A stretch of 64,000 nt of DNA from Fratercula arctica (taxonomy: Eukaryota; Chordata; Aves; Charadriiformes; Alcidae): positions 53,170,096-53,234,095 of the forward strand of contig CANTUZ010000003.1 in assembly GCA_947846985.1 (NCBI GenBank). The letters run 5' to 3'. This document shows, piece by piece, positions 12,501-27,500 of this stretch (within the stretch, counting starts at the first letter, position 1; the number at the start of each line of letters is the position of its first letter). Under the pieces are notes generated by a model. That model was not told where the DNA came from. It ran no database searches and saw nothing but the letters and a program-made list of their open reading frames with translations. The position numbers and the translations under genes were made by a program.

Positions 12501-15500
12501 GTGACTAGAAGTACCTGTACCCTCAGTTATTTTTATGTTTCCTATTGCTCTTCTAGAACTGCTAGTTTTGTTTCTCAGTTTAATGAAACAGTAAAAACCC
12601 ACATTATTTATCAGGGTTCCCATAGCACATCTGGTTTTTGGAGGGTTTTCTATGTAGAAGCTCAGTGAGAAACAGAGAGAGACTTGTAAATTATTACATT
12701 CTATGTGAAGTTAAACAAAACTGGAGGACATGTATTTTGGGAATAGTTCACTTTGTCCTTAATCTTAGCTAACTGGTAATGGTTTCACATTTTCAAAAAA
12801 AAAATAGAGTTCTTAGAAGCTTTGAGAGTGTTAATATTGTGGTAGGCCTTTATCTTTAATCTCTTGGGTTGTCTCTTTTCCTCTTGCTGCTCTTGATGTA
12901 TACCATCAAACTGATCATTATATTTTTTTTCAAAAATGTAGATTCTTAATCCTGCAAAGTACATCTGGTTAAGTAGACAAGACTCTTACTTTTCCAGAGA
13001 TCTAGTTCTATGGCATGAAGTGTATTTATTTGTGTGCTGGCCTGAGGAAAAAGTTTCTGATACTTGTGAACCAAAACCCCATATGAGAGAGTGCATTGCT
13101 TACCCACTGCCAGTATGCTGTCTTTCAGCAGCTTTTGAAGTTACCTTGTTTTGCTGAACGGTAAGTTTGAATTGTGGTATCATAGTTGGTACTTGAATCC
13201 TAATCAAGTATAGCCTCTTAATATTCAACTGGTGATAACTTAGGTGACCTTTTTCATGTCAACACTTCTATCATAGGCACTTAATAATACAGCATACATG
13301 TTTATCAAAGGGAACACTAAGTTACTACTTTTATTGGCTTCCAGTGCAAATACAGGTGAAGGTCTAATGACATAATTTAAATCTCTGGCAGTGATACTTG
13401 TATCACTGAATTTGGGCACGGTTTAAAATAATGAAGGTCTTCGAAATAATGAAAAGTGAAATATTTTGCTAGTGAAAACTGTTAGAGTTGTATAATTCAT
13501 TATTTAGTAGATTTCTAAAATATGTAGCAATTCCGTCAATCTTTGGAGACTCATACTGAATCCTGATTCACCTTGATTTTTTTTTTTTACAATTCTTTCA
13601 TGAAATTACTCTTTCTGCAGCTGTCACTTAGCCTGATTGGACACACTGATGTTCAGTTTAAAACTCTCTGCCACGATGAAAAACATTTTGTTTTACAGTG
13701 AAAATCTCTCTTTGGTAAGAGATTCCAAAACTGCTTTTATGTCTGAGATCTGTACAACTTGATGACAGCCTTGGTCTGTGTGCTAGTTGTTCTAACCTAA
13801 TCACTTCCTGCAAAGACAGTCTGTTTTGAATCCCTAAGCTTATCTTAAAGAAAATTAAAAAATTCTTATTATTTATAGTGCTTATATTGAGGCTGCCATA
13901 TCAGTTGCTGAATTAAGATTGAGTCTAATACTGTGTTAGTCAAAATTTTTTGCTGAAGTTCAGGAATAGATCTTCCCTAGTCATTTATTCACAGTTGTTC
14001 TACTCTGCATCGTTGGTTCTGTAGTTACAGATTTTTCGTTTGCTTTGAATTTTATCTTAAGTGTCAAGGATAGTGAAAGTAGGTGAAACTTGAAATTTGT
14101 GTCTGCTAGTGTAGAAAACAAAGTGCAAGATTCAGTGCTTTGAGGAATGCTAGGTTATGCTGGTTGAGCTAATTAAAATATGTGAAACTGAAGCTTTTCA
14201 TAATGACAATTGTGCTGATCTTGTAATACTTGAGAGTGCAGTCTGAAGTGTTGCAGTTTGCAAAATCAACTACTTGATCACTATTCTACAGAGAAGTTTA
14301 TAGTCTGATGGAAATAACAAAAGGCCACTTTGTTATTTCCATCATTTTACTGCATGTCATGGGATTTTGTTTCATAGGTGCCTTAAGATTATAGTAACAA
14401 AACCTGTGTTCTGTTTGGGCAACTTGAAGCTTAATTTGCTACAGAAATGTAATTGCAGTGACCACTGCTTCTGTGTCCAGAATAATTCTCAGCCTGTTCT
14501 GCTCAAATCAGAGCAATACTGGCAGAGAGAGGAGGTTAGGTTCTCCACCAAGAAGGCTGTAGACCAAACTCACCATTTTGAGGTATCTCCTATGGATTCT
14601 CCAAGAACTAATACTCTCCTCCTGCTCCTTTATTCTAGTGAAAAGTCTTCACAGGAGCTGTTTTAACTTTGGGAATCAGGGAACTAAAGAAAGGATGCAG
14701 ATCTAAAGGAAGCAAGGCCTTTGTACTTCTGCTTAGTAAGCTACTATTTTATTTTGTGCGATCTATGCCATTTCAAGCAGGGGATTGCATTGCATAGCCT
14801 CTTGAAGCTGCTGCCAGGCTTCTACTTTGTATGTGTTTAATTAACATTATTAGACCTTTGGTTCACATTCAGATGATATATTTAACGCTTCAAGAGTAGC
14901 GAACTAAAGAGGTGATCCATCTGGTATCCAATGTTTTTGATAACCTTTTCTGCTAAAGATCCTGCCTCTTTCCTACCTAGTAATGCCAACTTGTAGTCAG
15001 CAGCAGCAGATGGACAAAAGCAATTTGCATTTTTATACTTGCTCATTAGGGAAAAAATAATAGAATGCTAATTTTTTGTGATCACGTAACGTTAAATTGA
15101 TAGGATTAGCGGGCCTGTATATTTTTTTTTAGCATATGCTCTATTCAGTCTTACTACCTTGTTAAACAGAGCAGATGTTCATCTTCACAGTTGAAAAACA
15201 TTCTTGACTGAACTTTGTAGTGTTGATATTAGAAGTACAGTTACTAAGCTATAGTGAGGCTTATTAATATGCAGAATGGGATGCATAGCAGTAACTTGCC
15301 TGGCGTTCCCTTTTATACATATTCCAAACTTGTGCAGTGAGATTAGCTTCACAGCCACCCTTGAATGTCAGATAAAAAGGAAAGCCACCAAAAAAGCACC
15401 CAATAAACTTTAAGTGACTGAATAGAAGGAGATTTCTTGCTGGCATGGGGAATATCCCCCCATTCTTTAACATAATTAGGTAGGAAACGTAACACTTAAG

Positions 15501-18500
15501 AAAGAAATCATGGTAAGTTACTAACCTGGGAAAAAAGAGATTGGGTAGCCTACCTCATTAGAGTATACAGTATCATTAGTAATGTCCTCATATTTTCAAA
15601 AGGGATGCTGACCAAAGGAAATGGTATTCAACCACTCACAAAGAATACTACCATTTTCTTAAACTTGTTTTATACTTACTTCTCTATTTTTCAGTTAAAA
15701 AAAACCCAAAAACCAAAACAACAACAAAAACATAGGTCCAAAAAGTTTTTTTCCATTACCCACAATATATGTGGCTGCCTAGGACTTGATCGTTGTAGTT
15801 GTTTTTTTTCAGATGTTGCCCATGGAAGTACTGTGAATATAGTTCCAATTATGTTAATAGTAAAAGGGATAGTAAGAAGAAAAATTTAAAATAGAATGGA
15901 ACTTACACCTGTTTTAGAGGGTGCTGAGAGGAAGAGGCAGTAGGAACTTTTATAATATTGTTTCTTTTCTTTAGTAAAGCACAAAAACTACTTTTGAACT
16001 ATGGCAGTTTAGAAGAACTGTGGGTTTGTTGGTTTTTCTTGGGTGTTTTTTTTCCTCCATATGAACATTCTGCCAATAACTTCCAGATCAAATAAATGCT
16101 GTTCTGGGTGGAAAAAAAAAATGTGGATAAAAATCCTGAGTAAACTTTCTGACTTTTGATGATCTGTTCTTTCTGCTGGCAATTCCTAGTGGGGGAAGCA
16201 GTACATCAGAAGATGCTAACAGTGAATTTTGGTTACAAAATATTTAGCAACTGCAGTTTTGCTTTTTAGCGTATAACCAGAAGCAGTTCCAGTACTTTGT
16301 GATAGTCTTGTGCATAACTAACAGTGCATTCTGTCACTTCCAGACCATGGTTTTTGATTGTGCAGCCTCTTTTACCTTCTGTAGCTATATATAAACTGAC
16401 TGAAACTTAGTAAACCTATCTCTTTTAATGCGGAAAAGTTACCCGTAATGCATTCAGCGTAGTTTCAGTGCCAACAGCCATGAAGACCCCAGTTACAGCA
16501 GTTTGCAAATACAGCTCTACAGAAATAACTTAACTTCTACAGATCTGCAAGTACATGACTATGTACTGTGATGTCTATAATTAGAGACCTAAGTGAACAA
16601 TATGTGAATGCATCAGTATCTATTTGGTCCCCTACTTTGCAGCAGAACTGACTGGTATTTGCAGCAGACTTAATTTAAAACTAGCTCTATTTTAGTACCA
16701 GAGATTACAATGCCAAAGGGGCCAGAAATGTAACGGTGCATGGTTTAAATGTGAGTATATGGTAGCTGCTAAAAAAAAAATTGCCTTGATGGGTTTTCTC
16801 TATTATAAAATAGCTAAAAATGAGGCTCTCACTGCTCTTGCACCTGATGGTAAAGTCATCTACATTGGTATAATCATCACTAGAGGTGATCACCATCACC
16901 AGTTGCTCTGGCAAATAGGAGCTGCCTGCATTTCATTTCAGTAGGCTGAAGTTGTAGAAATCCTTACTATTCTGTTGAGGTTATGGACAGGCTTTTTTTC
17001 CCCTTAAGTGCTCAAAAGTGACCTTAATTTATCTGTTTCTAGTGTACCCTGGCCCAGGCAGGACTTTACAGGCTTTAGCTGTCACCTTAGTAAAACCCTT
17101 TTAAAGAAGGATAGTTTCTAAAACCAGGAGGAGGGAAGTATTTGGTTGTTGTCTACCCACAGGCTTTCATAACTCACTTTAAGTTGGGCTGTCCTGTACA
17201 AATGTAGTCTTCCTCTATTTTCTAGACTGACCTAGGAGGGGAGGGAGAAGAAGAAAAAAAACAAACCCAAAAACAAAAAAAAAAAAAAAAACCAAAAAAA
17301 ACCCACAACAATTCCTGGTCAATGCTGCAGAAACTTGGGAGACACTACTTCAATTCCAAGAATAGTACTTAAATGTGTAGTTTGTAAGTTTTGTGTATAA
17401 TTTCATAGTAATTCACCTGTCTGAATTCACATGAGATATAATACTTAGGTTTCTAAATATATAATACACTATTTAATGTACTATACTGTATGTCATATAT
17501 ACAGTATATCTGAAGAAAAATAGGATTAAACTATGTCTTTGCTGAGACATAAAGATCACAGTAGTCAAAGTACAAAGATTCAAATCAGCAGATGTGTATT
17601 TTCTTTGAACAAACTACTGGCTTTTTGATTTTTGTTTCACCAAATCTGCCCAACAAACTTGGAAGAGCATGGTGAACAAAAAAGCATAACTTTGCTGTCA
17701 TGTAGAACAATGGTGTGTCCACATTTTGAGTTCTGGGTTTTACTGGCTTCTGCATTCTAAGTGGCATGGATTTAGAGGAGGGAAACTAGAGAGTAGAGTG
17801 GCTGCCTTGAGAGGATTAACAATGCTTGATCTTCTCAGTTTAGAGAGGCGGAGAAGAGGTAAATGTGATCAAGGGTTGTAAAACTGAGAGAGGACACTAG
17901 TTAAAATGCTCCCTGAGCCATCATTTAGCAAATTTGCAGTGCAAAAAATAGGAGGCATTCACTAAAGTACTACTAGACTGATTTAAGAGCAATTTTTAGT
18001 TTGAATATAATGAACAGTGACATTCTAGAATTTGTGGGTGTGGGAGGCAGTAGGCAGGCTGAACTGGTGCATTTGGGAGGGGAATGGACAAACTTGCAGA
18101 CAACACCTCTACAAGCAAATGCTAAAGAGACTAGACTGGGATTTGTCCTCTAACATACCTAATCCACCAGGAGGGATTCGTTTAGGAGTGAAAAGGGAAT
18201 AAGCTGCAAAAAGGAGCCAGGCTTGTGTTCTTTCCGTAGGTAATGTTGATTGCTTCTGTAGGAGCTAGTGCTGGGCTCCATGGGCTTGAGTCAGTATGGT
18301 GGCTCCTGTGCTCCTTGTCTGGCTGACTCCTGTCACAGGAAAGAATTCCTTAACTATGAAGTTGTTCAACAGTATGGTTGCACAAACTTCTTAATTTCAA
18401 CTCCCTTCACATTGTAATAAGTTTCGTAAGCACAACTTAAAATTTTCTAAGCTTCTGTGGTTTATTAGCAAGGACATAATTTTTGCTGCTTGAGCAAAAC

Positions 18501-21500
18501 TTATTGGATGCCTAAACAGTTGATGGAACAATTTCTATGGTTTGGTAAAACATAAAACACCAAGAGCATTGGTGTGGTGTAGTGGTGAGTTTTGATGTCA
18601 AGGAAGCTGGCATGAAAACTTGTGTGGTAACCACACCGTGATCTGATAATGTTCTCTGCCTTTGCTTTTTTCTCTGTAGCTGAGATTACTGTTGCAATTA
18701 GAGTGCTGTTCAGTAAACAATGGCTGTGAGTAAGTTTTAAAGGGAAAAAACTATTTTGTACCATTCTTCAAATGCCACAGTGTGCTATTACAGTATCCAG
18801 TTTGACAGAGAAGTTGCTACTAACAATGCCAGAGTAATGGATCAGCATTTTTAGGAGTATAATCTCACTTGCTGTAGGAAAGGTCATTCAAAGAGACTGT
18901 TCTTGCAAACTATTCCTGAAATTGTTATTTAGTGTCAAAACTAGCGGATTTCAGTTACAAAGCAGGTGAAATACTCAGAAGCATAGTTTGAAAACTTTGT
19001 CCACATAGTTTGTTCTACAAAAATCCTCTGAAAGTAGAGAATCCTCTTATTTAAAAAATACAAAACTGTATTCCAAAACTTCTCATTGTCTGCTATAGTA
19101 CATTAAAAGCATCAAGCGTAAATTATACAAATGTAATTAATTTGTGGGGAGTTCACTTCTGATGAAATTAAACTGTTGGGGATACTTGTTCTAACTGTTG
19201 TCTCAGTGTATTAATAGAGAATCTTTAAAGATGATCAGTGCAAGTGCATTCTGTATGAGTGATATTAAATAATTCTAAATTATTTTCAGCTCACTTTTTA
19301 AAATATTAGTAGTCTGAGGTATCTTAGTAGCTCAGTGCTAGTCACAGCTATTATTTGGTATGTTATTTCTCTGGTTGTCTTTATTAGTAGTTTTTTTTAT
19401 AAAAAAAAAAAATGCCATTCAGCATACTGTTTTTGTTTGACTGGAATGCATGTCGTCATGGTAGTTTTAAGTAAAACAGACTTCATCCTAGGTTTCTACA
19501 GGCTACTAATTGATGTTCCTTTTTTCATTTGTGTTTGAGGAGATTATATGAAAAGATTGTTCCTTATATACTTGCTGTTTTGAGTTATTGGAAATTATTG
19601 GTTAATAGAAATGATCTGTCTTTCAAAACCTAGTTAGTCTGCCTTTATCTTAAACATATGCAATTTTCAGTGTCTGTAGATGACTGATGTCATTTTCTCA
19701 CTAAATGTTTCATCAAAAATACTATTTTAGAGTTGTCAGGTGTGCTTTTGTACAGTGTTTGAGGTGCAGTTAATTGTAGCTCTTGTCAGTGAATAGTTTC
19801 CAAGAATGTATCCATCCTGGAAGAGGCTATCTCAGGTGGTCTGGGATGAATGATTTAACTCTTTCCTCTTTCTTCTCTGCTTCAAGAGAATCAAGTTTGT
19901 GGCTTGTGAGGAGGGATAAGGCTTAAATCTGAAATGTTTTTATCCTGACTGTGCAACTTTGTTAGCACATGGTGAATTTGAAGACTGCCTGTTCTCTGCA
20001 GACTCACCAAATTTAGAGAGTCCAGCAGACTCCAAATGTGTGTGGAGATTTGTAGGTGATTCTTGATTAAATCAAAGTGCCTACTTCTCTTTGCCTTTCC
20101 TGGAGGCTGAAGTTAGTAACCTGGGCATTCATGAGTTAAAATGAGTAATAGTCAGACTTGAGGTTGCAGTGCCAGCATATCAGTCAGGGGTTTTTTATAG
20201 TCCTTTGAAGAGAAGTTGGGATACTTTGCAAGCAAAACACTACCAGACTTGTAATGCTTCAAAGAATGAAAATGAATCTGCTTGCAGTTGGCCAGTAAAG
20301 ATTCTGTATTTGTAAGGGAAAATACACTTAGCTTTATTCTCTTAATACATATGTGACTTGAATTTAGGTCTGGTGGAATTCTTTACCATCAGGAAGTCTA
20401 ATGCTTTTCTTGAAAACTCTTTTTTTTTCAGTGCACACAGAGCTACTGACCACCATAAATTACAATAGGATTATTTGTTCCCATTAAGGTTGCCATTCTG
20501 CTATGCTAACAAGAAAGAAGAAATAAACTTTGAATGGTACCTTATAAAGGTGGTATTCTCTCCAAACTTTTCTAGCCAAATCATGGAAACAATAGTTTTC
20601 CCTAAGTTTTTTTCTTTTATTTCTAGTAAATGTTTAAAAGCTAAAAATTAGTAAATGTTAAAAAAAATCACAGGAGATTTAGTCTGACAGATATCAACTT
20701 AAATGCTTGCTACTCCACATTATATCTGAGTCTCCTGTGTTTTTACTCTTCACCATGCAGAGCATATGTAGAACTTCCATGTTTCAACTTCTAGTGAGTT
20801 GCAGTAGCTGGCTGAGAGTTACATCACTGGTTTCCTCTTGTATTTTTTTGGTGGAAGGTGTTACAGAAGTGAACTTTCAAAACGAATTGATTTTATTTTC
20901 TCTATTGCTGAGTAGAAAAAGCTGTCTAACACTCAAAACATTAAAACAAAGTTTAAAAACATTTTAAGCAGTGAATTACACTGTATCAGTGCAGGTTCTC
21001 CTGACTTAAAGCAGGTCTGAACTGACTGGGCTACAATGCCATGTTGATTTTAATGATCTGGATTTGCTGCTTAGAAACCATCTTCAGGCTGGATGAAGAG
21101 TCCCGTTCCAAACAATACTTTTCTTTTGTCTGAGCCCTGGATATTTTCATGTTACAGCATTTCTAAAGTGCTGTTTCGCACAGCTGGAAATTTCCCTAGA
21201 GAAGGTGGGAAACACTGTTTATTTGACATCTGTAACTTCAGGCTTTGATACTAAAACCTCAGTAAAGCTCTGGACTGTGTTGATAGTCTACCTCAAACAG
21301 TGAGTGTTTGATTTTTTTTTTTTATCAGTGGGGGTGGTACTGTGACTAGTGATGATGATAGAGGATACATGTTTAGTTTTTTTTTTTTTTTGGAAGATGA
21401 ATGGTTGCTAGGTTTTTAAATACTTTTTATCTTTTAACTAAGCAGCAGCCATTTCACTCTTGGAGTGGTTCCCACGTGTAAATAAGTTGCTGAGGATTAC

Positions 21501-24500
21501 AGTGGGAGCTAAACTGCTTAAAAAAAAAAAAAATCCAAACTTCCTTAGTCTTGCTTTTTAACAACTGTCATTTTGAAGGTGATAATTTTGTGAGAAATCT
21601 GTCTGTATTTCTCTTCAAGCACATCTTTGTGCAGACTTGCTCTTTACCTTGTCGCCTTTTTACCATTTAAAAAAAAAAGCAGGGGGAGGGGGGGGAGAGG
21701 AACAGTGGAAATGTGAATGTCTTCTCTTGGTGTTTGGAGAGCAAGGTGGTAGTGAAGGAGACAGCAGCACTCTGTGGAAAGGAAAACCTCTGCTCTGTTT
21801 CTGCAGCCTTTCCTAGGTAATGCAGCCAGTGGAGACAAATGCCCAGCTTTTTTCACTCCCCTGACCCTTTCCTTGCTCCTAATTAAATCAGTGGTCAAAC
21901 TATTAAATTTCACTGCATGTATTTTTTCAAGACAATATCATTCTTGCAGAATTATTGCTAGATATTTCAGTTAAGCCACAGAATTGTGGAGGAACCATGG
22001 AAGTGCTGAGCAATGTAAACGGGTATAGCTCTGCATCTTTGAAGGGCTTGAAAATGCAATTTGCTGTATATAACACTTCCTTCAAGCTATCATACGAAGA
22101 GAATGGGGTTTCCCCTTCCCTTGGAAGTAAACAGTTTCAGTTATAGGAAGTGAGTTGTAATATACGGGTATTCATTATTTTGAAAATTTGTATCTAGAGG
22201 AAAGGAACACATTTTATCTGTGAAACTTGCTATCATATGGCTCTATCTTGTAGTACAATTACCTACTGTTTTAACTTTTGAAATGTTTTCTGTGACTGCA
22301 GCATTTTATACAGAGCCTCTATTTTAGGATGTTGAGGTAATGCTGCCACCTTTCTCGTTTTGATGGGATGTGGATCTAATCTGGATTTCTTCCCCCTTCT
22401 CAGCTTCCTATTTTCATAAAACTTACAGCAAAGTATTACTTGCAAGATTTCTTCCCTTCTGTCAGTTAATCAAAATACCTCTTCAGCCTCAGAAATTAGT
22501 AGCAGATGACAAACTGGTAAAAAACAAACATTCTTGTAATAGCAGGGCAGATAAGCACTGCATGAAGTATCAGACGTTATTTGGAATCTGACAGGAACTA
22601 GAAATACACAAAGCTAGAAGATGAACAGATTCTCTAAAGGATCCAAAAAAAGTCTCACTGAAGCTAGATTTGCAAGGTGATACCTTCCCTCCATCTAGTA
22701 GTTAAAGTGCCTACTAGGAAAGCTGCAGGAAAGATGCACAGAACTACCCTGGACTGTACTTTTCTGTTGATGATCTGTTTTCCATCCCTTTGCAGTTTTA
22801 AACTGGGCTGTTGGTACTTGGAAAGCTCATAACACTGAATTATCCCCTTCCAGTGCTAAGAAAAGCTATTTGTTTCTGACATCCACAGCCTGTACAAAAC
22901 AGTAGCTCTGTGTTTATACTCTGATGGGAATGCTTTAGCACTGTTGAGTGGTGCCTTTCTTGGGGCCAAAGAAGGGACCTATCTGAAGTCCTCAAGTACA
23001 TTGAGAAAGAGCAAAATACAGGATCTGAGGTGGCATCTGCAACAACTTTTAAAAAGAAAAGTCAAGGTAGAATGGGTAGTGTTATTTTTAATGCAGTGCT
23101 TAACATTTGAATAATATTGAAGAACAGCATGTGTTAATGCCAGGGGGTTTTATCTGGCAACTTAATTTAGGTTTTTCTAATGACTTTTTATCTCTTTTTG
23201 GCACTATTTTGAAATAAAACTGAAACTAAATAAAGCAAAATGTTTACTAGCGATGTTGCGATGGTGCATAAGCTTTTAAAAATAAATAACTGTAATACAT
23301 TTGAGGAGAGATGAATTAAGTTGCTAATACAACCTTAGGGACAATGTCAATGTTTTAATAGTCCATCTCAAGTTGGATTTCTGGTAAACACAAGCCACAA
23401 AAGTACCACTTCGCAACACTGATATGCAGCTATTTTTGTGGTGTGAAATGGACTTATGTGTAATAGCACAAAAGTCTGGGCAAAATAGCTAAGTAAAATT
23501 ACAAGTATTTGAACAAAACATAGTAATCCCTCGTAATATTGTGGCATGTAAAAAAACCAACTATTTTTCAAAGTTCTATGAAAAGTACAAAATTAAGAAA
23601 TGCTCTAATGAGTAGGAACTGGTTTTGCATATTAAAAATAAGAATACCAGCTCCAAGGTACCCTTGTTTATATGAGGACAGTTTCTTCTTTTGATTTTGG
23701 TGGAAGAGTGCCATCTACTGAGTTGCTTGAATTGTACCTTAGTTTATCATTTTTGATGGTAACTTTGAGCTAACTTTTATAAAATTGTCACTACTACTTC
23801 GAAAGTAGTGAAATACTAAGTTTCTCAGTTTATTTAGTGTTGGCAAACTAAAAATTATACTACAGTGGAGCTTGAGCAGGCTTAAAATAACATTGAGAAC
23901 ACTGTTCTTAGAAGGACTATATTGCAAAATACTTAGGGTATCAATGAGAGGATAGTTATTGATGGCTTATATGTTTGAAGCTAACTTTAAAACTCTTAAG
24001 TGCCATTTTGAATGGAGAAGATATAAGACATCTCTCTACTTATGCCTTTGAGCAGACTTCAGGAAAAATCTCTCCTGAGACCCATTTATTGTATTATGTT
24101 TGAATTAGGATTCAGACACTGCTAGCTGAAATATTTAAAAAGCAATAGCAGCAGTACTGCTTGTGAATATCACTTTGTGTATTTGGAAGACATTCCAGCC
24201 TGTGACCGCTACCACTGTGAGTCTGGGGACACATTGTTGTGTCAAGTGAATCTACCACCTTCATTTGGGGTCTAAGTTTCTACTTTTTGTTTATATTATG
24301 GAAGTGTTGGTACTTCTAATCTGTGACCCTCTTAGAACTTCAGCCAGTGAGTTTGCTGGTAAATACTTCAAAAACGTGCGTAAGCAAAAAAACCCCCATG
24401 ACAACCCTGCATTACTATATTAATAAAATGCCTAGTGATGAACTAAACTTTCTCCAAAAGGCTGTTTGGAAAAGGGAGTCATTTCCATCATTGGTACAAG

Positions 24501-27500
24501 GCAAAATGGTGTGAGAAGGAGAAGAGTGGATTTGAGTCTCATCCACAAGTTAAGCGTTGAAGGATTGTGTCCAAGGGGAGGAGCTAATATCAGTATAGCA
24601 AAATCTGGGGGAGAAATATCCAGTAGTCAGTGACTTAAAAATAACTGAAGAAAATTTGTTTGCCAGGCAAGAGTTAAGGGAAATGTTTCAGATCATGCTC
24701 TGCGAATGAAGAGAGACTTCTGGACCTAGCGAAGAATTGCTTTGCAATTGGAAATCAGTGTTGACAGCCAAGAATTGATTTGCTGTGTTCTTTGAAAATG
24801 TTAAATTGTCCGTCTTATTAGATAATATCTATGGTTCTTTATGCTTTCGTAAGTTATACTAAATAGGTATATAAATTCACTTAACATCTAGTTCAGAACA
24901 TTACATTTGTTAATGCTGCTGTTGGCAATGTCTATATGAAAGATTTGGGCACTGGGAAGAGACATTCTTACTCCAAGTATTCCTGAGTTCTAGGAGCATA
25001 GAATGGCCCTGCCTTTAGTCTTAGCCAAGAAGTTATGGACATAGGGGAAAAGCCTGGTTAATTATTAATATTGTGATATAGTATGTGCTACCAAAAGGAT
25101 GGGTAAAGTATGATACTTGTAATAACACTTGTAGTAACAAAAATTTGCAATTAAAATTAAACTAGTCTAAATTTAGCATGACAGATGGGCAGGACTTGGA
25201 AGCATACAACTGAATAGAAAGGTTTTGCCTCTGAGTTTTGATGAAGATCTTTCAAAATATATTACTTCCGGGGTTTTCTCTTCTGAATATAGTCTTTGGA
25301 AAAACTTCAGCGAGTTAGCAGTTGCCACCCATTTCACTGTGTCTTGTGTACTCAGAGGAACCATCATGCAGATGTATTTGTAGCAATTTCCTACTCTTTC
25401 CCCTTGTGTTCTGCCATTCTCTTTCCCCTCCATCCCACCTAAAAAGTAACAGATCAGTCACTTTTTTGCATTGTTAGTGCTGAAATATAGCTTTTAGACT
25501 GTAGTAGCATAACCTGGAACAGAAAACAAAGTGATTAAAATAAAGGACTGTGTGTGACCTTGTTAGTCTTCCGAAATTACTATGTTCTTTAGTCTAAATT
25601 GATGGTTTTACCTCTTCATTTAACAGCATGCTTTGCTATCTGAATTGTGCATATAGAAACTTATGAAAACCAATTTTGTTTCTTGTTTGATTTTAAATCA
25701 CAGATTTTTAATCCTGTTTGCATTTGTACTGCTTAATTACATCTCGTTCAAATGAACGATTGCCTGTCACTGGCAGCTAAGAGAAAATTCTAACTGAAAC
25801 CCGCCGTTACAGAAAACTTGCTGGCATGTTTCATACCTGTTTGGGAAATACTGTATTTGTGCATATTTGTGTAAGCAACTCTGAAGTTTAAGATGTATTT
25901 TGACTCCTAGCTTTTATTGGTGTTAGAAAATGGATCAGATACAAATAATTGCTTGCTATTTGTTCCCAATCAGTTTCTGTGCAAACTAGTTCAATAATTG
26001 TTTAAAATATATAACTCATAGTAATTTAGGCAAAAAAAAAAGGTGGTTTTGTGCTTTAAAATTGCTGCATCTTACTGTGCACAGAAACTAGTTAAGGAAC
26101 TTTAACTGAGATCTGTGTACTTCAGTATTTTTCAAAACAGAGCTCCTTTTTCACCCTATGAATCTAAGATTTATTGTTTAGGCTAACATTGAATCAGTTG
26201 GCTTCTGATGTTTAAAGGAGCTGAGCATTGTTTTGTAAACAAATGAATACTTAAGGAAGTTGATCTGCATTTATGCAGGAACTAGTGTTATTGGTAGCTG
26301 GTCTGGAAGTTGAGAAATTCAGATTCCAGGCAGTTGTGTAGTCCCCACTTCACTGGAATTTCTAAAGCTGCAGTAGCTAACAGCAGCAGTAGTTTGCTGT
26401 GACCTGTTAAGCTAATATGATACTTGTAGGAAGATCTAACATCATCTGTTTAAATACCATACCTATTGTTGTGCCCTCCCCTCTCCTTAGGAAAGCATGA
26501 ACTCTTATGAGTGTCAGGAGATATAAAAACTGCTGAACTCAAATGGTATTAAATAATTTCATGATAATGCATCTCAAACACTTTTTGGACAAACATAAAC
26601 TATCTGAATGCAGCTTCTTAGCCTTCACTTTTATTTAAAAAAAAATGCTGAACCATCAATACTGTTGCATTCTCAAAAATATTTGGTAACTTTGTATGAT
26701 GTTAAGATTCCTAGAATAATCCATTTTCCAGTGTTTTGCTGTGTAAATTATCTCTTCCAATTTATCTTCCTGTCTTCCCCCTCCCCTTCTCCAGGAGAAG
26801 GGAGGAGCTTTGGGGAAAAACCTTTTAGTAACATTCCATGACTGAGATCCTAGCCTCTTCATCTCTGAGGTGCTTTGCATTGTTTTCATCCTTTTGACTA
26901 ACAGAATGAAGCTAAATGTAGAGATTTTTTTTTTTTTAATTGCCTGGAAGGTATAGTTCTTTCCTCTCTAGGGACACTTGATTTGGTTTCCAAGCATAAT
27001 ATGTAATGTTGACTTTCTTCTGTCCAAGTAACTGGGTCAAACTGTATCAAGACACCAGCTAAATCAGCAAGCACTGTACTTGACACACGGATGTTGCAGC
27101 CAGTGTCTTCTGACTGCCTGTATCTGATGTTTCAGTTTTTTTCCTTATCCTGTTTCCTTACTGTTAGTTTTCTTGCCTTCTCACTCCTTAGCTGGCAGAA
27201 GGAGAATGCATCATAATAGTCTGGCTGCAACTCCCATAGTAAATCATTACCAGTAATTTGATAGTATTTCCACCTGACAAACTTTAATCTCAGTTTTAAA
27301 GCCCTAGTTTGTTTTTGATTGGTGCTGTTATTTACATAGAGAAAAGTAGATCTGAAATCTTAACAAATATTATTGCTAATGGTATTGTTATTGCAAACAC
27401 AAATACTGAGATCTGGGGAAGAATAAAGACCTGCTCAGCTGAGTAATCACAGCAGGATGCTATGCAGGCCTAAAGCTTTAGGAAGAAACGCTGTAATCCT

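Noticed and set aside
14306..14344. MicroRNA precursor
   Set aside because: The stem is only 16 bp with a 7-nt loop, and the flanks do not extend the pairing; a pre-miRNA needs a much longer stem.
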